A stretch of 64,000 bases of DNA from Skermania piniformis (GCF_019285775.1 NZ_CP079105.1:682001-746000); one strand, 5' to 3'. Positions 24,175 through 34,263 are shown, counted from the first letter of the stretch. Numbers and translations are program-made. The notes: generated by a model not told the origin, from the letters alone.

Positions 24175-26529
24175 TCAGGCGGCCCGTTGGGCGGCTTCCG
24201 CCGGTGCCAGCGCGGCTGCCACCAGGTCGGCGACGTCGATGCTGGGCACCACCTCGAGCCGGTCCCGGATCTCGGCGGGCACGTCGTCGAGGTCCGGCTC
24301 GTTGCGGATCGGGACGAACACCGTGCGCAGCCCGGCTTGTTGCGCGGCGAGCAGCTTCTGCTTCACCCCGCCGATCGGCAGGACCCGGCCGTTCAGGGTG
24401 ACCTCACCGGTCATCCCGACGTCGGCGCGCACCGGCCGCCCGGTTGCCATCGACACCAGCGCGGTGACCATGGTGACCCCGGCCGACGGACCGTCCTTGG
24501 GCACGGCCCCGGCGGGCACGTGCACGTGGATGTGGCGGTCCAGCACGGTCGGGTCGGTGATGCCGAGCTGTACCGCATGTGCCCGCACGTAGGTCAGGGC
24601 GATCCGCGCGGACTCCTTCATCACCTCACCCAGCTGCCCGGTGAGCGTGAGCTGCGGCTCGCCGTCGCCGGCCGAGGCCTCGACGAACAGCACCTCGCCG
24701 CCCATCCCGGTGACCGCCAGCCCGGTCGCCACCCCCGGCACCGCGGTCCGTTCCGCCGACTCCGGGGTGAACCGGGCCCGGCCGACGAACGTGCGCAGAT
24801 CCGGCTCGTCGACGATCACCGGCTCGGACCGCTCGGCCAGCTTGACCGCGGCTTTGCGTAAGGCCTTGGCCAGCAACCGTTCCAGCTGCCGCACCCCCGG
24901 TTCACGGGTGTGATCGGCGGCCAGTCGGCGGATCGCCGCCTCGGTCACCGTCACCTCCGCGGGCGACAACGCGGCCCGTTCCAGCTGCCGGGGCAGCAGG
25001 AAGTTCTGCGCGATCTGCACCTTCTCGTCGGCGGTGTACCCGTCCAGGGTGACCAGTTCCATCCGGTCCAGCAGAGCCTGCGGGATCGTCTCGACCACGT
25101 TGGCGGTGGCCAGGAACAGCACGTCGGACAGATCCAGATCCAGATCCAGATAGTGATCGCGGAAGGTGTGGTTCTGCGCCGGGTCGAGCACCTCGAGCAG
25201 GGCGGCTGCCGGGTCGCCCCGGTAGTCCGAACCCACCTTGTCGATCTCGTCCAGCAGCATTACCGGGTTCATCGAACCGGCCTCGCCGAGCGCCCGGACG
25301 ATCCGGCCGGGCAGGGCGCCGACGTAGGTCCGCCGGTGACCGCGAATCTCGGCCTCGTCCCGGACCCCGCCCAGCGCCACTCGGACGAAGTTGCGGCCCA
25401 ACGCCCGGGCCACACTTTCGCCCAACGAGGTTTTGCCGACGCCGGGCGGGCCGACCAGCACCAGCACCGCGCCGGAGCCGCGGCCGCCGACCACGCCGAG
25501 ATTGCGCTCGGCGCGCCGGGCGCGGACCGCCAGGTACTCCACGATCCGGTCCTTCACCTCGTCCAGCCCGTAGTGGTCGGCGTCGAGCACGGCGCGCGCC
25601 GCCGCGATGTCGGTGGTGTCGCTGGTGTTGGTGCCGAACGGCAGCTCCAGCACAGTGTCCAACCAGGTCCGTAGGTAGCCGGTCTCGGGGTTGTTCTCGC
25701 TCGCCCGCTCCAGCTTGCCCGCCTCGCGCAGCGCCGCGGCGCGAACCTTGTCCGGCAGGTCGGCAGCATCGATCCGGCTGCGGTAATCGGCGGCGCCGTC
25801 CGGTTCGTCCTCGCCGAGTTCCTTGCGGATGGCGGCGAGCTGCTGGCGCAACAGGTAGTCGCGCTGACTTTTCTCCATGCCTTCCCGCACATCACCGGCG
25901 ATCTTGTCGGCGACCTCGGACTCGGCGATGTGTTCGCGCAGCCAGCCGACCAGGGTGGTCAGCCGCTCGACGACGCTCGGGGTCTCGAGCAGCTGTCGGC
26001 GCTGGGAGTCGGTGAGATACGGCGCGTAGCCGGCCAGGTCGGCCAGAGCACCGGGATCGGTCACCTGATCGATCATGTCGATCACCTGCCAGGCCTCGCG
26101 GCGTTGCAGGTCGCTGCTCACCAGGGCGCGGAATTCGGTTGCGAGTTCCTTGACGTTCTCCGCGGTGGTGTCGCCGACCTCGTCGGCGGGCACATCGTGG
26201 GCCTCCACCCACAATGCGGTACCCGGGCCGGACACGCCGTGGCCGATCCGAACGCGCTCCTGCGCGCGTAGCACCGCCGCGGGTTTGCCGCCGGGCAGCC
26301 GGCCGATCTGGACGATCTCGGCGATCACGCCGTACGACGGGTAGCGGTCCTTCAAGCGGGGGGCGACGGTCAGTCGGCCGTCGGTGTGGGTGCGGGCGGC
26401 GTCCACCACGGCCCGCGTCTGGTCGTCGAGCTCCACCGGCACGACCATGCCCGGCAGCACAACCTGGTCGTTCAGGAACAGAACAGGAAGTTCTCGGGAT
26501 GTGGGCGGTAGTTCTCGGGATGTGGACAT
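24175..26529 (-). CDS. lon: ATP-dependent Lon protease
   Basis: A 784-residue LonA-type protease degrading misfolded and regulatory proteins. The N-terminal substrate domain starts [20 protein letters not shown]; the AAA+ domain has Walker [10 protein letters not shown] and Walker [12 protein letters not shown]; the protease domain has [11 protein letters not shown] (Ser682) and GGVKQK (Lys723), the catalytic dyad. The ATG at 26529 follows GGAGG; an earlier in-frame ATG exists 30 bases upstream. The N-terminus contains an in-frame duplication ([13 protein letters not shown]). Lon is present in some Mycobacteriales and lost in M. tuberculosis. Transcription runs toward the TerD operon across a 180-base gap. 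Confidence 0.97.
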   Translation of the reverse strand: MSTSRELPPTSRELPVLFLNDQVVLPGMVVPVELDDQTRAVVDAARTHTDGRLTVAPRLKDRYPSYGVIAEIVQIGRLPGGKPAAVLRAQERVRIGHGVSGPGTALWVEAHDVPADEVGDTTAENVKELATEFRALVSSDLQRREAWQVIDMIDQVTDPGALADLAGYAPYLTDSQRRQLLETPSVVERLTTLVGWLREHIAESEVADKIAGDVREGMEKSQRDYLLRQQLAAIRKELGEDEPDGAADYRSRIDAADLPDKVRAAALREAGKLERASENNPETGYLRTWLDTVLELPFGTNTSDTTDIAAARAVLDADHYGLDEVKDRIVEYLAVRARRAERNLGVVGGRGSGAVLVLVGPPGVGKTSLGESVARALGRNFVRVALGGVRDEAEIRGHRRTYVGALPGRIVRALGEAGSMNPVMLLDEIDKVGSDYRGDPAAALLEVLDPAQNHTFRDHYLDLDLDLSDVLFLATANVVETIPQALLDRMELVTLDGYTADEKVQIAQNFLLPRQLERAALSPAEVTVTEAAIRRLAADHTREPGVRQLERLLAKALRKAAVKLAERSEPVIVDEPDLRTFVGRARFTPESAERTAVPGVATGLAVTGMGGEVLFVEASAGDGEPQLTLTGQLGEVMKESARIALTYVRAHAVQLGITDPTVLDRHIHVHVPAGAVPKDGPSAGVTMVTALVSMATGRPVRADVGMTGEVTLNGRVLPIGGVKQKLLAAQQAGLRTVFVPIRNEPDLDDVPAEIRDRLEVVPSIDVADLVAAALAPAEAAQRAA
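26489..26525. repeat. 21-bp tandem duplication at the lon 5' end
   Basis: AGTTCTCGGGATGTGG occurs at 26489-26504 and 26510-26525, period 21 bp, giving the repeated heptapeptide TSRELPP near the Lon N-terminus. In frame, so harmless to the reading frame. Confidence 0.85.
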
Positions 26530-26551
26530 TGTGCCTCCATCGGGTCGAGTC

Positions 26552-26992
26552 CTACTCACTCAATGCGGCGGTGGCCGGGTTTGTTCCCGCGAACCTGGTG
26601 GGCCGCAGCAGTACCCCGGCGACGCACGGCGGCAGCGCGGCCGCCGCGCGGTGTGGTCGCGCCCGGTACTCGCTCGGCGTCTCGCCGACGATCGCGGTGA
26701 ACGTCGAGCTGAACGAGCCGAGCGAGTGGGCCCCGACTGCGGTGCAGGCGTCGGTCACGCTGGACCCGTTACGCAGCAGCATCATCGCCCGCTCGATCCG
26801 CCGGGTCTGCAGGTAGGAGTACGGTGTCTCGCCGTAGGCGACCTTGAACTCCCGGGAGAAGTGCGCCGGCGACATCAGTGCTCGCGCCGCCATCGTCGGC
26901 ACATCCAGCGGCCGCGCGTACTCCCGATCGATCAGGTCTCTGGCCCGCCGCAGGTGGGCCAGGGTCCGCGGCGATTGCGGTGTCGAGCGCAC
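26552..26992 (-). CDS. AraC-family transcriptional regulator
   Basis: A 146-residue regulator made almost only of the two-helix-turn-helix AraC DNA-binding domain (RARDLIDREYARPLDVPTMA, then MSPAHFSREFKVAYGETPYS and TDACTAVGAHSLGSFSSTFT). No ligand domain. The frame stays open to an ATG at 27073, but that would overlap the divergent VOC gene. A GTG at 26992 has TACCGT (27004-26999) exactly 12 bases upstream, fitting a leaderless start, so I use it. Short AraC regulators next to a VOC gene are a recurring actinobacterial pair, and this one probably controls its neighbour. Confidence 0.88.
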   Translation of the reverse strand: MRSTPQSPRTLAHLRRARDLIDREYARPLDVPTMAARALMSPAHFSREFKVAYGETPYSYLQTRRIERAMMLLRNGSSVTDACTAVGAHSLGSFSSTFTAIVGETPSEYRARPHRAAAALPPCVAGVLLRPTRFAGTNPATAALSE

Positions 26993-26998
26993 GTCGAC

Positions 26999-27054
26999 AC
27001 GGTAGCGATCGAGCAGGATCGGAGAAGCGAACGGTCGAGCCGGCGTTCTAGCGT
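26999..27054. promoter_or_regulatory. Back-to-back leaderless promoters (AraC / VOC)
   Basis: Minus strand: TACCGT (27004-26999), 12 bases before the araC-type GTG at 26992. Plus strand: TAGCGT (27049-27054), 12 bases before the VOC ATG at 27061. Both predict transcription starting at the start codon. Confidence 0.6.
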
Positions 27055-27060
27055 GGCCCC

Positions 27061-27462
27061 ATGACAACCGCATTGCGTTCCTGCCCGATCACCGTCGACG
27101 ATGTCGATGCCGCCATCGCCTTCTACACCGAGCTCGGACTGACCGTGACGATGGATGTGCCCAACGGCGAGTTTCGTTGGGTGACGATGAGTTCCCCGGG
27201 CGGAGCGGGAGCCGATCTGGTGCTGTCCGCGCCGGACGCCGGGCGGTCACCGGAGGACGGCGAGGCGTTGCACCGGCTGCTGGCGAAGGGGTCGCTGCCC
27301 GGACCGATCATCTTCGGCTCCGACGACCTCGACGCGACGTTCGAGCGAGTTCGGGCGAGCGGCGCCGAGGTGCTGCAGGAGCCGGCGGATCAGCCGTGGG
27401 GAGTCCGCGACTGCGCGTTCCGGGATCCGGCCGGCAACCATATCCGGATCAACCAGATCTGA
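27061..27462 (+). CDS. VOC (glyoxalase/dioxygenase-fold) protein
   Basis: A 133-residue vicinal-oxygen-chelate protein with two beta-alpha-beta-beta-beta modules (ITVDDVDAAIAFYTELGLTV and DDLDATFERVRASGAEVLQE) and the terminal RDCAFRDPAGNHIRINQI typical of the family. VOC proteins include glyoxalases, dioxygenases and drug-binding resistance proteins; the metal triad is not complete enough to choose. Divergent from a short AraC regulator. Leaderless promoter. Confidence 0.88.
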   Translation: MTTALRSCPITVDDVDAAIAFYTELGLTVTMDVPNGEFRWVTMSSPGGAGADLVLSAPDAGRSPEDGEALHRLLAKGSLPGPIIFGSDDLDATFERVRASGAEVLQEPADQPWGVRDCAFRDPAGNHIRINQI

Positions 27463-27555
27463 ATCGGCGGCGCGGCGGTTTCGCTGTGCGGACAACGGGA
27501 GTAGTCAACAATCGAGGCTGCCGGGTTACCGATCGATCCCAGGGAGGCGACGGCC

Positions 27556-29511
27556 GTGAATCTCTCCGCCGAACAACGCAGAATTCTCGGCCTCATCTGC
27601 GACACGGTCACCCCCGGCGACGGAGGTGACCTGCCGTCGGCCACCGAGCTGGGCGCCGACGAGACCCTGCTGACGTTGCTCGACCGCAACCCCGACGAGA
27701 AGGGCAAGCAGGCGGTCGCCGCGGTGTTGCGGGTGTGGAACAGCCGGGCGTTCGGGTTGGCCACCGGATTCGGGCCACGGCGGTTCGACCGACTGAGCCG
27801 GGCCGACCGGGAGCGGTTGCTGCTGCGGCTGTCCGGGTCGCCGATACCGCAGGTGCGCACGGCGATCCGTGGGCTGACCCAGGCGGCGATGGCTGCCTAC
27901 TACGCCACCCCGGGCCCGACCGGTGTGCACCCGTTCTGGACCGCGATCGGCTATCCGACGCCGCCCGGTCCGCGCTCGGACGCGCCGGCCTCGGCGTTGA
28001 CCCCGATCCGGCCGAGCGGACCCACCGAGCTCGACTGCGACGTGGTGATCGTCGGATCGGGGGCCGGCGGTGGTACCGCGGCGGCGGTGCTGGCAAAAGC
28101 CGGACTGTCGGTGATCGTGGTCGAGCGTGGCGAGTACTACGACGACGCGAACTTCGGCTGGAGCGAGCTGGACGGCCTGCTGCACCTCTACGCGCCGGGG
28201 CCGGCGATCACGGCGGAGGGTCAGCTCGGCCTGGTTGCCGGGAGCTGCCTCGGCGGCGGCACCGTGGTCAACTGGACCACCTCGCTGCGCACCCCGGACG
28301 ATGTTCGCGCCGAATGGGCGGCGTTGGGGGCACGCCAGTTCGCCACCGACGAGTACACCGCGGCGATGGACGTGGTCGGCGAACGGATCGGGGTCACCGT
28401 GGACCGTTCGCCGCTTTCCGCTCGGGACGCGTTGTTGGAGCGGGGTTTACAGCAGTTGGGCTGGCACGTCGACGTGCTGCCGCGCAATGTGGCGCCGACC
28501 TGCGATGCCGGCGTCGAGTGCGGGCGGTGCGGATCGGGGTGTCGAGTGGGTGCCAAACAGTCGGCGACCAAGACCTGGCTGGCCGACGCGGCCGAGCACG
28601 GCGCCACGCTGCTGGTCGGCACCGATGTGCGGACGATCGACATCGCCGGTGGCCGGGCGACCGGGGTGCACGCGGTGGCCGCCGGCGGTTGTCCGGTGCA
28701 CATCCGGGCCCGGGCGGTGGTGGCCGCCGCCGGCGCGATCCAGACCCCGGCCCTGTTGCGCCGGTCCGGCCTGACCGACAAGCCGATCGGCGACTATCTC
28801 CGGTTGCATCCGGCGACTGCGGTGCAGGCGGTGTTCGACGAGGAAGTTCTGGGCTGGCAGGGCGGCCTGCAGGCGCGCTATTCGGCCGAGCATCGGGATC
28901 TGGACGGTGCGGGCTACGGCGTGGTGTACGAGACGGGTCCGCTGACCCCGGCGATGACGGTCGGTTTCACCAGCTGGGCGGGCGCGGCGCGGCATCGGCA
29001 GCAGATGCTGGACCTGCCGCGCACCGGCGTGGTCGGCATCATCACCCGTGATCGTGACCACGGCTCGGTCGGGATCGACTCGGCCGGGAATCCGGTGGTG
29101 CGGTACCGGCTGTCGGAGCGGGACGCCGGGCACCTGCGGGTCGGGGTGGACGGCGCCGCGCGGATTCTGGAAGCGGCCGGCGCGCAGCGGATCCGGACCG
29201 CGCACCAGTCGCCGGCCGAGTACATCCGCGGCGGTTCGACCAGCCTGGACGGCTACCTGGCCGCAAGTCACAAGATCGGCTACGGGCCCGGGCGGTGCTC
29301 GATCGCCGCGCTGCACATCATGGGCTCGGCACGGATGGGCGGCTCCCGGGAGATGTCCGCGACGAATCCGGACGGTGCGGTCTGGTCGGTGCCCAACCTG
29401 GTCGTCGCCGACGGCTCGTGTTTCCCCACGGCGTCCGGGGTGAACCCGATGCTGTCGATCGAGGCGATCGGTTACATGAACGCGACCCGGTTGGCCGGCC
29501 GGCTCGGCTGA
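27556..29511 (+). CDS. GMC-family FAD oxidoreductase (long-chain alcohol or sterol oxidase-like)
   Basis: A 651-residue flavoenzyme. Residues 1-150 are a helical region like the gluconate-dehydrogenase subunit 3 family; then the FAD motif DCDVVIVGSGAGGGTAAAVLA (about 162-180) and VVERGEYYDDANFG, the substrate part, and the GMC ending with ALHIMGSARMG (active-site His) and SGVNPMLSIEAIG. A Cys cluster, CDAGVECGRCGSGC (about 316-329), is typical of this long-chain-alcohol-oxidase branch and may bind metal. GTG start at 27556 after GGGAGGCGAC. It likely oxidises a lipophilic alcohol; substrate unknown. Confidence 0.9.
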   Translation: MNLSAEQRRILGLICDTVTPGDGGDLPSATELGADETLLTLLDRNPDEKGKQAVAAVLRVWNSRAFGLATGFGPRRFDRLSRADRERLLLRLSGSPIPQVRTAIRGLTQAAMAAYYATPGPTGVHPFWTAIGYPTPPGPRSDAPASALTPIRPSGPTELDCDVVIVGSGAGGGTAAAVLAKAGLSVIVVERGEYYDDANFGWSELDGLLHLYAPGPAITAEGQLGLVAGSCLGGGTVVNWTTSLRTPDDVRAEWAALGARQFATDEYTAAMDVVGERIGVTVDRSPLSARDALLERGLQQLGWHVDVLPRNVAPTCDAGVECGRCGSGCRVGAKQSATKTWLADAAEHGATLLVGTDVRTIDIAGGRATGVHAVAAGGCPVHIRARAVVAAAGAIQTPALLRRSGLTDKPIGDYLRLHPATAVQAVFDEEVLGWQGGLQARYSAEHRDLDGAGYGVVYETGPLTPAMTVGFTSWAGAARHRQQMLDLPRTGVVGIITRDRDHGSVGIDSAGNPVVRYRLSERDAGHLRVGVDGAARILEAAGAQRIRTAHQSPAEYIRGGSTSLDGYLAASHKIGYGPGRCSIAALHIMGSARMGGSREMSATNPDGAVWSVPNLVVADGSCFPTASGVNPMLSIEAIGYMNATRLAGRLG

Positions 29512-29537
29512 CGCCGGGCCGGCCGGCCGGTCGGGAT

Positions 29538-30248
29538 CTATTCGGCCGCGGTCTCGGCGGCGGCGGTCTCGGCGGCGGCGAGGATCATGGTGGTCACCTC
29601 GGCCGGCTGCGACGCCAGCGAGGCATGGCTCGCGGCCAGCTCGAGCACCGACACCGGCGACATCCGCTCGGCGAACATCCGCTGGTTGTCCGGGTTGATC
29701 ATCCGGTCCTCGGTGGAGATCTGGTACCAGGTGGGCTTGACCCGCCAGGCCGGTGCGGTGATCTCGTCGCCGAAAGTGCCGGCCAGCGGCGCCTTCTGCG
29801 TCACATCCAGAACGAAGGCGTCCTCCTCGGTCAGGTCCTGGCAGAAGCTCTCGTGGTAGTTCTGGACCCAGAGGTAGCCGTCGGAGTCGGGCACGACATT
29901 CGCCAGTGCCGCCGGTGGACGTTGCTGGCTCAAGCCGCCCGGACTTTCACCCGTATCGGGAGCGAACGCCGCAATGTATACCAGGCCCTGCACATTCGGC
30001 AGATCGCCGGCCTCGGTGATCACCGCCCCGCCGTAGGAGTGGCCCACCAGCAGAACCGGTCCGTCGACCTGGTTGACGTACTGCTGGGTGCGGGCGACGT
30101 CGTCGGCCAACGAGGTCAGCGGGTTCTCCACTGCTTTGATCTTGGTGTGGCCACGCGCGGCGAGCTCGCGGATCACCCCGCTCCAATGCGCCGCGCCACC
30201 CCAAAACCCATGAACCAGAATGATTGTCGTATCCGTTGCCGAAGCCAT
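29538..30248 (-). CDS. Alpha/beta hydrolase
   Basis: A 236-residue alpha/beta hydrolase: oxyanion motif LVHGFWGGAAHW, nucleophile elbow VGHSYGG (Ser near residue 71), acid within ISTEDRMINPD and a His in AASHASLASQPAEV near the C-terminus, so the triad appears complete. No signal peptide. Closest types are small esterase/lipase-like hydrolases of actinobacteria. The tail AAAETAAAETAAE is a recent 15-bp duplication. It ends facing the GMC oxidoreductase, 26 bases away. Confidence 0.88.
   Translation of the reverse strand: MASATDTTIILVHGFWGGAAHWSGVIRELAARGHTKIKAVENPLTSLADDVARTQQYVNQVDGPVLLVGHSYGGAVITEAGDLPNVQGLVYIAAFAPDTGESPGGLSQQRPPAALANVVPDSDGYLWVQNYHESFCQDLTEEDAFVLDVTQKAPLAGTFGDEITAPAWRVKPTWYQISTEDRMINPDNQRMFAERMSPVSVLELAASHASLASQPAEVTTMILAAAETAAAETAAE
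29548..29577. repeat. 15-bp tandem duplication in the hydrolase 3' end
   Basis: Two perfect copies of GCGGTCTCGGCGGCG (29548-29562, 29563-29577), encoding the repeated pentapeptide in the C-terminal tail of the hydrolase. Confidence 0.8.
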
Positions 30249-30339
30249 CGGAAACCCTTCTTGATCCTACTTCGTCCCCGTGCCGGCGTTTCCGGCCCGT
30301 ATCGTCGACCGTACCGGTGGACCTGCACTCGCCGCGCTG

Positions 30340-31566
30340 CTATGCGACGAACGGGTCGGGGAGCTCGCCGGTTCGGATCGGGCACCGGGTGCGGGTGTAG
30401 ATCGTCGGCATGCACTGATTGCAGTGCACGCAACGCGATCGGTGCCCGGCGTCGGCGGCGATCAGGTTCGGCAGGTCGGGTTCGCGCAGTAGGGCGCGGC
30501 CGAGTGCGACGAAATCGAACCCGTCGGCCGAAGCGGCGTCGATCGAGGCGCGATCGGTGATGCCGCCCAACAGGATCAGCGGCATCGATACCGCGGCGCG
30601 CAGCTGCCGGGCCAGCGGTTGCAGGTAACCGGGACGGTAGGGGTAGTGCCGGAGGAACACCGGTCCGGCGATGCGTAACCCCAGCCGCATCGGGTTGTCG
30701 AACACCGCGGCGAATTCCCGCCGGGGCGGGGTTCCGTGGAACAGGTACATCGGGTTGAGCAGCGAGCTGCCGACCGTCGGCTCCAGCGCGTCCAGGTGGC
30801 CATCGGATTCCAGATACTGCGCCACGCGGCAGGATTCGTCGATATCGAATCCGCCGGGGACACCGTCGCGCAGATTGAGTTTCGCCCACAGCGCGGTGTC
30901 CGGCCCGACCTCGTCACGGACCGTCGCGGCGATCTCGCGACACAGCCGGGCCCGGTTGGCCAGCGACCCGCCGTAGCCGTCGCGGCGGCGGTTGAGCAGT
31001 GGTGAGAGGAAGCTGCTGGGCAGATAGTTGTGCCCGAAATGTAGCTCCAGCGCGTCGAATCCGGCGTCCACCGCGAGCCGCGCGGCTCGTCGGTAGTTCG
31101 CCAGCAGCGTCGCGATGTCCGCGACGGTCATCTTCCGCGTGGTGGTGCCGCCCAGCGGTGCCGGATTCCGGGACGGGCCGAGCGCCCGGGCCCGGTTGGA
31201 CGCGCCGTTGGCCACCGGGCCGGCGTGGCCGAGTTGGGCCGCGGCCTTGGCTCCCTCGCCGTGGATGGCATCGGTCAGCGCGGTGAGGTCGTCGGCAATC
31301 TCCGGTCGGAGCCAGAGGGCGTTGCGGTCGGTCCGGCCTTCCGGAGACACCGCGCAGTAGGCGACCGTGCAGATACCGACGCCGCCCGCGGCGATCTCGC
31401 GGTGGAAGGCGATCAGGTCCGGGCTGACCTGGCTGTCGCGGGTGCGCCCCTCGAAGGTCGCGGCCTTGATCAGCCGATTGCGCACGGTGAGCGGGCCGAG
31501 CCGGGCCGGGGCGAACGGCGAAACTGACACGTGTTTCAGTCTAGGTGCTGACGCAGCGGCGGTCAC
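30340..31566 (-). CDS. NADH:flavin oxidoreductase (old yellow enzyme family)
   Basis: A TIM-barrel FMN enzyme of up to 408 residues. The barrel begins SPFAPARLGPLTVRNRLIKA; substrate/flavin residues lie in AQLGHAGP, FDALELHFGHNYL, LSPLLNRRRDGYGGSLANRA and LILLGGITD, and FDFVALGRALLREPDLPNL closes the phosphate site. The C-terminus CVHCNQCMPTIYTRTRC resembles the iron-sulphur Cys cluster of 2,4-dienoyl-CoA reductase-type members. GTG at 31566 overlaps the CBS gene stop by 4 bases; a GTG 36 bases downstream would give a more usual N-terminus. Probably cotranscribed with the CBS and molybdoenzyme genes. Confidence 0.88.
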   Translation of the reverse strand: MTAAASAPRLKHVSVSPFAPARLGPLTVRNRLIKAATFEGRTRDSQVSPDLIAFHREIAAGGVGICTVAYCAVSPEGRTDRNALWLRPEIADDLTALTDAIHGEGAKAAAQLGHAGPVANGASNRARALGPSRNPAPLGGTTTRKMTVADIATLLANYRRAARLAVDAGFDALELHFGHNYLPSSFLSPLLNRRRDGYGGSLANRARLCREIAATVRDEVGPDTALWAKLNLRDGVPGGFDIDESCRVAQYLESDGHLDALEPTVGSSLLNPMYLFHGTPPRREFAAVFDNPMRLGLRIAGPVFLRHYPYRPGYLQPLARQLRAAVSMPLILLGGITDRASIDAASADGFDFVALGRALLREPDLPNLIAADAGHRSRCVHCNQCMPTIYTRTRCPIRTGELPDPFVA

Positions 31567-31976
31567 GCGCCGGGGTGGCGGGCGGCGACGTCGGCGTCCG
31601 AGCAGAAGCCGCGACCGGTCCGCTTCAACGCCAGCAGCCCCAGCAGCGCGCCGGAACCGTCCACCACGGCGAGTCGTCGTCGCTGCTCGACCAGCATCCG
31701 TGCCCGGGTGGCGACCACGTCGGCCTCGGGTGCGACGGTGCGCCCGGCGAGTCGGCCCAGGTCGGCCGCCGGACCCGAGGACGCGGGGAGATCGGTCAGG
31801 TCTGCCCGCTCGATCGCCGTGAGCAGCCGGCCCCGGTCGTCGACGATCAACGCGACGTGCACGTGCGGATCGTCGAAGTAGTCGCGCAGGTCGACGAGCG
31901 TGACGTCCGGCCGGTGCAGCCGTGGTTCGCGCAGCATCGCGGCGGCAACCGACGTGTCACCGAACTCCCCGCTCAC
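31563..31976 (-). CDS. CBS-domain protein
   Basis: A 137-residue protein with a CBS pair: VAAAMLREPRLHRPDVTLVD and VHVALIVDDRGRLLTAIERA, then AGRTVAPEADVVATRARMLV and RRLAVVDGSGALLGLLALKR. CBS pairs bind adenine nucleotides and regulate partner enzymes. GTG at 31976 and stop at 31563 overlap the neighbouring genes by 4 bases each, so it is translationally coupled between a molybdoenzyme and an old-yellow-enzyme. It may sense energy state for either; that is inference. Confidence 0.85.
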   Translation of the reverse strand: MSGEFGDTSVAAAMLREPRLHRPDVTLVDLRDYFDDPHVHVALIVDDRGRLLTAIERADLTDLPASSGPAADLGRLAGRTVAPEADVVATRARMLVEQRRRLAVVDGSGALLGLLALKRTGRGFCSDADVAARHPGA

Positions 31977-34243
31977 TGCAGCGCTTCCACCCGCGCCGGA
32001 ACGTACTTGTGCCACGGCGTCCCGGCGATCGGGTCCCGGTACCGGGTGGTGGTGAGATCGTTCGGCGCCACCCCGGTGCGCTGCCGTCGCCCGTTCGCGT
32101 CCGGGGCGTCCACGCCGAGACCGTTCGGCAGCGAGATATGGCCGGTCTGCATCAGCTCGCTGACCTCCACCGCGGTTTCCGCGGCCCCGGTTTCGGTGAC
32201 CACCCGCACCCGGTCGCCGGAACCGACGCCGAGCTGCTGCGCGTCCTGGGGCGAGATCCGTAACGCCCCCTCCTGGTCGCGACGGCGCCAGCCCGGGTCG
32301 CGGATGATGGTGTTCGCGGTGAACGCGCGGCGCTCGCCGGCGGACAGCACGAGCGGGAACTCGTCGGTGGTCCAGGTGGACCTGGCGTCGCCCAACCCGC
32401 GCAGTTCGGTGAGCAGTTCGTCGATCGCGACGGTGAACCGGCGGTCGGGGCGGCGGACGTAGCGCCAGACGTCCGACCATTCGTCGACGGTGAACTCGAC
32501 TCCGGAGCGCCGGTTCAGGATCGCGTCGAACAGCTTGCGGCCGGGCTCGAACCCGGTGCCGTCGAAACCGGCCCGGGCCACCGACTCCGCGTTGGCCGCA
32601 GCGCACAGCTGGGCGGTGCCCCACAGCACGGCGGCCGATCGCGCGTCGTTCGGCAGGGTCGGGCCCAACGTCTCGTACAGGACGTAGCCGGCCAGCGGCA
32701 TGATCGTCGGATCGGCAGCTGCGGCGGCGAAGAAGGCCGACTCGAACGCTGCCGCGCCCTCCTCGGCGGCCGCGCGCAGGGTGGTCAGCACGGTCTCGTC
32801 CACCGGACCCAGCGCGCGCAGCACCCGCGCATAGATCTCCGGCTCCGGCAGCGTGCCGGGCGCGGGCTCGAGCAGCGGGCCGCGCAGCTGGAACACGTTG
32901 CGCGGGAACTCGAAGTTGAAGAACGTGGCCTCCCACTTCTCGTACTGGGTGGCGGCGGGCAGAACGTAGTCCGCCTGGCGCGCGGTCTCGGTGAACGCGA
33001 CGTCGATCACCACGCTCAGTTCCAACGCGCGCATGGCTTCGCCGAACCGCGCCGAATCAGCAAGCGAATGAGCGGGATTGGCCCCGTCGACCCACATTGC
33101 GCGCAGCCGGCCGGGGTGGTCGGTGAGGATTTCGTCGGCGATCGAATTGCACGGGATCAGCCCGCCGATGATCCGGGCGCCGGTCACCGGAGTGAGCCGG
33201 GCGCCCTTGCCGCTGCCGGATCCGCCGCTGATCGCGGTCAGCGACGAGTGGAGATACATCGTGCCGGGCCGGCCGAAGTTCCCGGTGAGGATCCACAGCA
33301 GTTTGTGCAGATAGGAGCACAGGGTGCTGTTCGGTGCCTGCTGCACCCCGAGATCCTCGTAGCTGGCGGCGGTTTCGGCAGTCGCGAACCGTCGGGTCGC
33401 CGCGCGGAGCAGGTCCTCGTCGACGCCGCACCGGGCCGCGTAGTCGCCGACCGGCACCTCGGCGAGCGCGGCAGACACCGCCTCGGCACCGCGCGTGTGT
33501 ACGGCGACGAACTCGTGGTCCAGCAGGTCTTCCTGCACCAACACCCCGAGCATCGCGGCCAGACACCAGGCGTCGGTCCCGGGCCGAACCTGCAGGTGGA
33601 ACTCGGCGAGCTCGGCGGTCTCGCTACGCCGCGGGTCGATCACGATCATCGTTCGGGCGGGATCGCGGGCGATCTCCCGTAGTACCGGCCGAGCCCGCGG
33701 GAAGCTGTGCGATTGCCACGGGTTCTTGCCGAGGAACAGCACCACTTCGGCATGCTCGAAATCGCCTTTGCTGTGCCCGCCGGAGAGTCGGCCGTCGACC
33801 CACATCTCACCGGTCTTCTCCTGCGCCAAGGCGTTCGAGTAGTACCGGCTACCGAGCGCGGCGCGCAACGACTGCCCGTAGGCGATCGGCAGATGGTTGC
33901 CCTGCCCGCCGCCGCCGTAGAAGAAGATCGATTCGCCGCCGTGGGTATCGCGGATCGCGGTCAGCCGTTCGGTGATCTCGGCGACGGCGGTGTCCCAGTC
34001 GATCTCGGTATAGCTGCCGTCCGGCTCCCGGCGCAGCGGACTGGTCAGTCGGTCGCGGCCGTTCTGATAGTGGTCGAGTCGTAGCGGCTTCTCGCAGGCG
34101 TATCCGGCGGACGTGGGGTGCGCTTCGTCGCCGCGGATCCGGGCCAGCCGCCGCCCGTCCAGCTGGATCCACAAGCCGCAGTTGCATTCGCAGAGGATGC
34201 AGGCGGTGGTGTGCCATTCGCCGGGAGCGCCGGTTGCGGTCAT
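31973..34243 (-). CDS. Molybdopterin-dependent oxidoreductase (formate-dehydrogenase/nitrate-reductase fold)
   Basis: A 756-residue bis-MGD enzyme. The N-terminal [4Fe-4S] ligands are C15, C18, C22 and C50 (CILCECNCG, YACEK); MGD-binding segments include FYGGGGQGNHLPIAYG, LGKNPWQSHSFPRA, VIDPRRSETAELAEF and RPGTDAWCLAAMLG, with the C-terminal beta domain ISLPNGLGVDAPD. At the usual molybdenum-ligand place the sequence is YYSNALAQEKTGEMW with no Cys, Sec or Ser that I can align, so the Mo ligand is uncertain. No twin-arginine signal: cytoplasmic. Divergent from a TetR gene; first of three overlapping genes. Confidence 0.88.
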   Translation of the reverse strand: MTATGAPGEWHTTACILCECNCGLWIQLDGRRLARIRGDEAHPTSAGYACEKPLRLDHYQNGRDRLTSPLRREPDGSYTEIDWDTAVAEITERLTAIRDTHGGESIFFYGGGGQGNHLPIAYGQSLRAALGSRYYSNALAQEKTGEMWVDGRLSGGHSKGDFEHAEVVLFLGKNPWQSHSFPRARPVLREIARDPARTMIVIDPRRSETAELAEFHLQVRPGTDAWCLAAMLGVLVQEDLLDHEFVAVHTRGAEAVSAALAEVPVGDYAARCGVDEDLLRAATRRFATAETAASYEDLGVQQAPNSTLCSYLHKLLWILTGNFGRPGTMYLHSSLTAISGGSGSGKGARLTPVTGARIIGGLIPCNSIADEILTDHPGRLRAMWVDGANPAHSLADSARFGEAMRALELSVVIDVAFTETARQADYVLPAATQYEKWEATFFNFEFPRNVFQLRGPLLEPAPGTLPEPEIYARVLRALGPVDETVLTTLRAAAEEGAAAFESAFFAAAAADPTIMPLAGYVLYETLGPTLPNDARSAAVLWGTAQLCAAANAESVARAGFDGTGFEPGRKLFDAILNRRSGVEFTVDEWSDVWRYVRRPDRRFTVAIDELLTELRGLGDARSTWTTDEFPLVLSAGERRAFTANTIIRDPGWRRRDQEGALRISPQDAQQLGVGSGDRVRVVTETGAAETAVEVSELMQTGHISLPNGLGVDAPDANGRRQRTGVAPNDLTTTRYRDPIAGTPWHKYVPARVEALQ

Positions 34244-34263
34244 GACCCCGAGTATGGGGTAGG

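Noticed and set aside
29538-30248. Alpha/beta hydrolase considered as MenH
   Set aside because: It lacks a MenH-like gene context and sequence pattern and resembles general small esterases.
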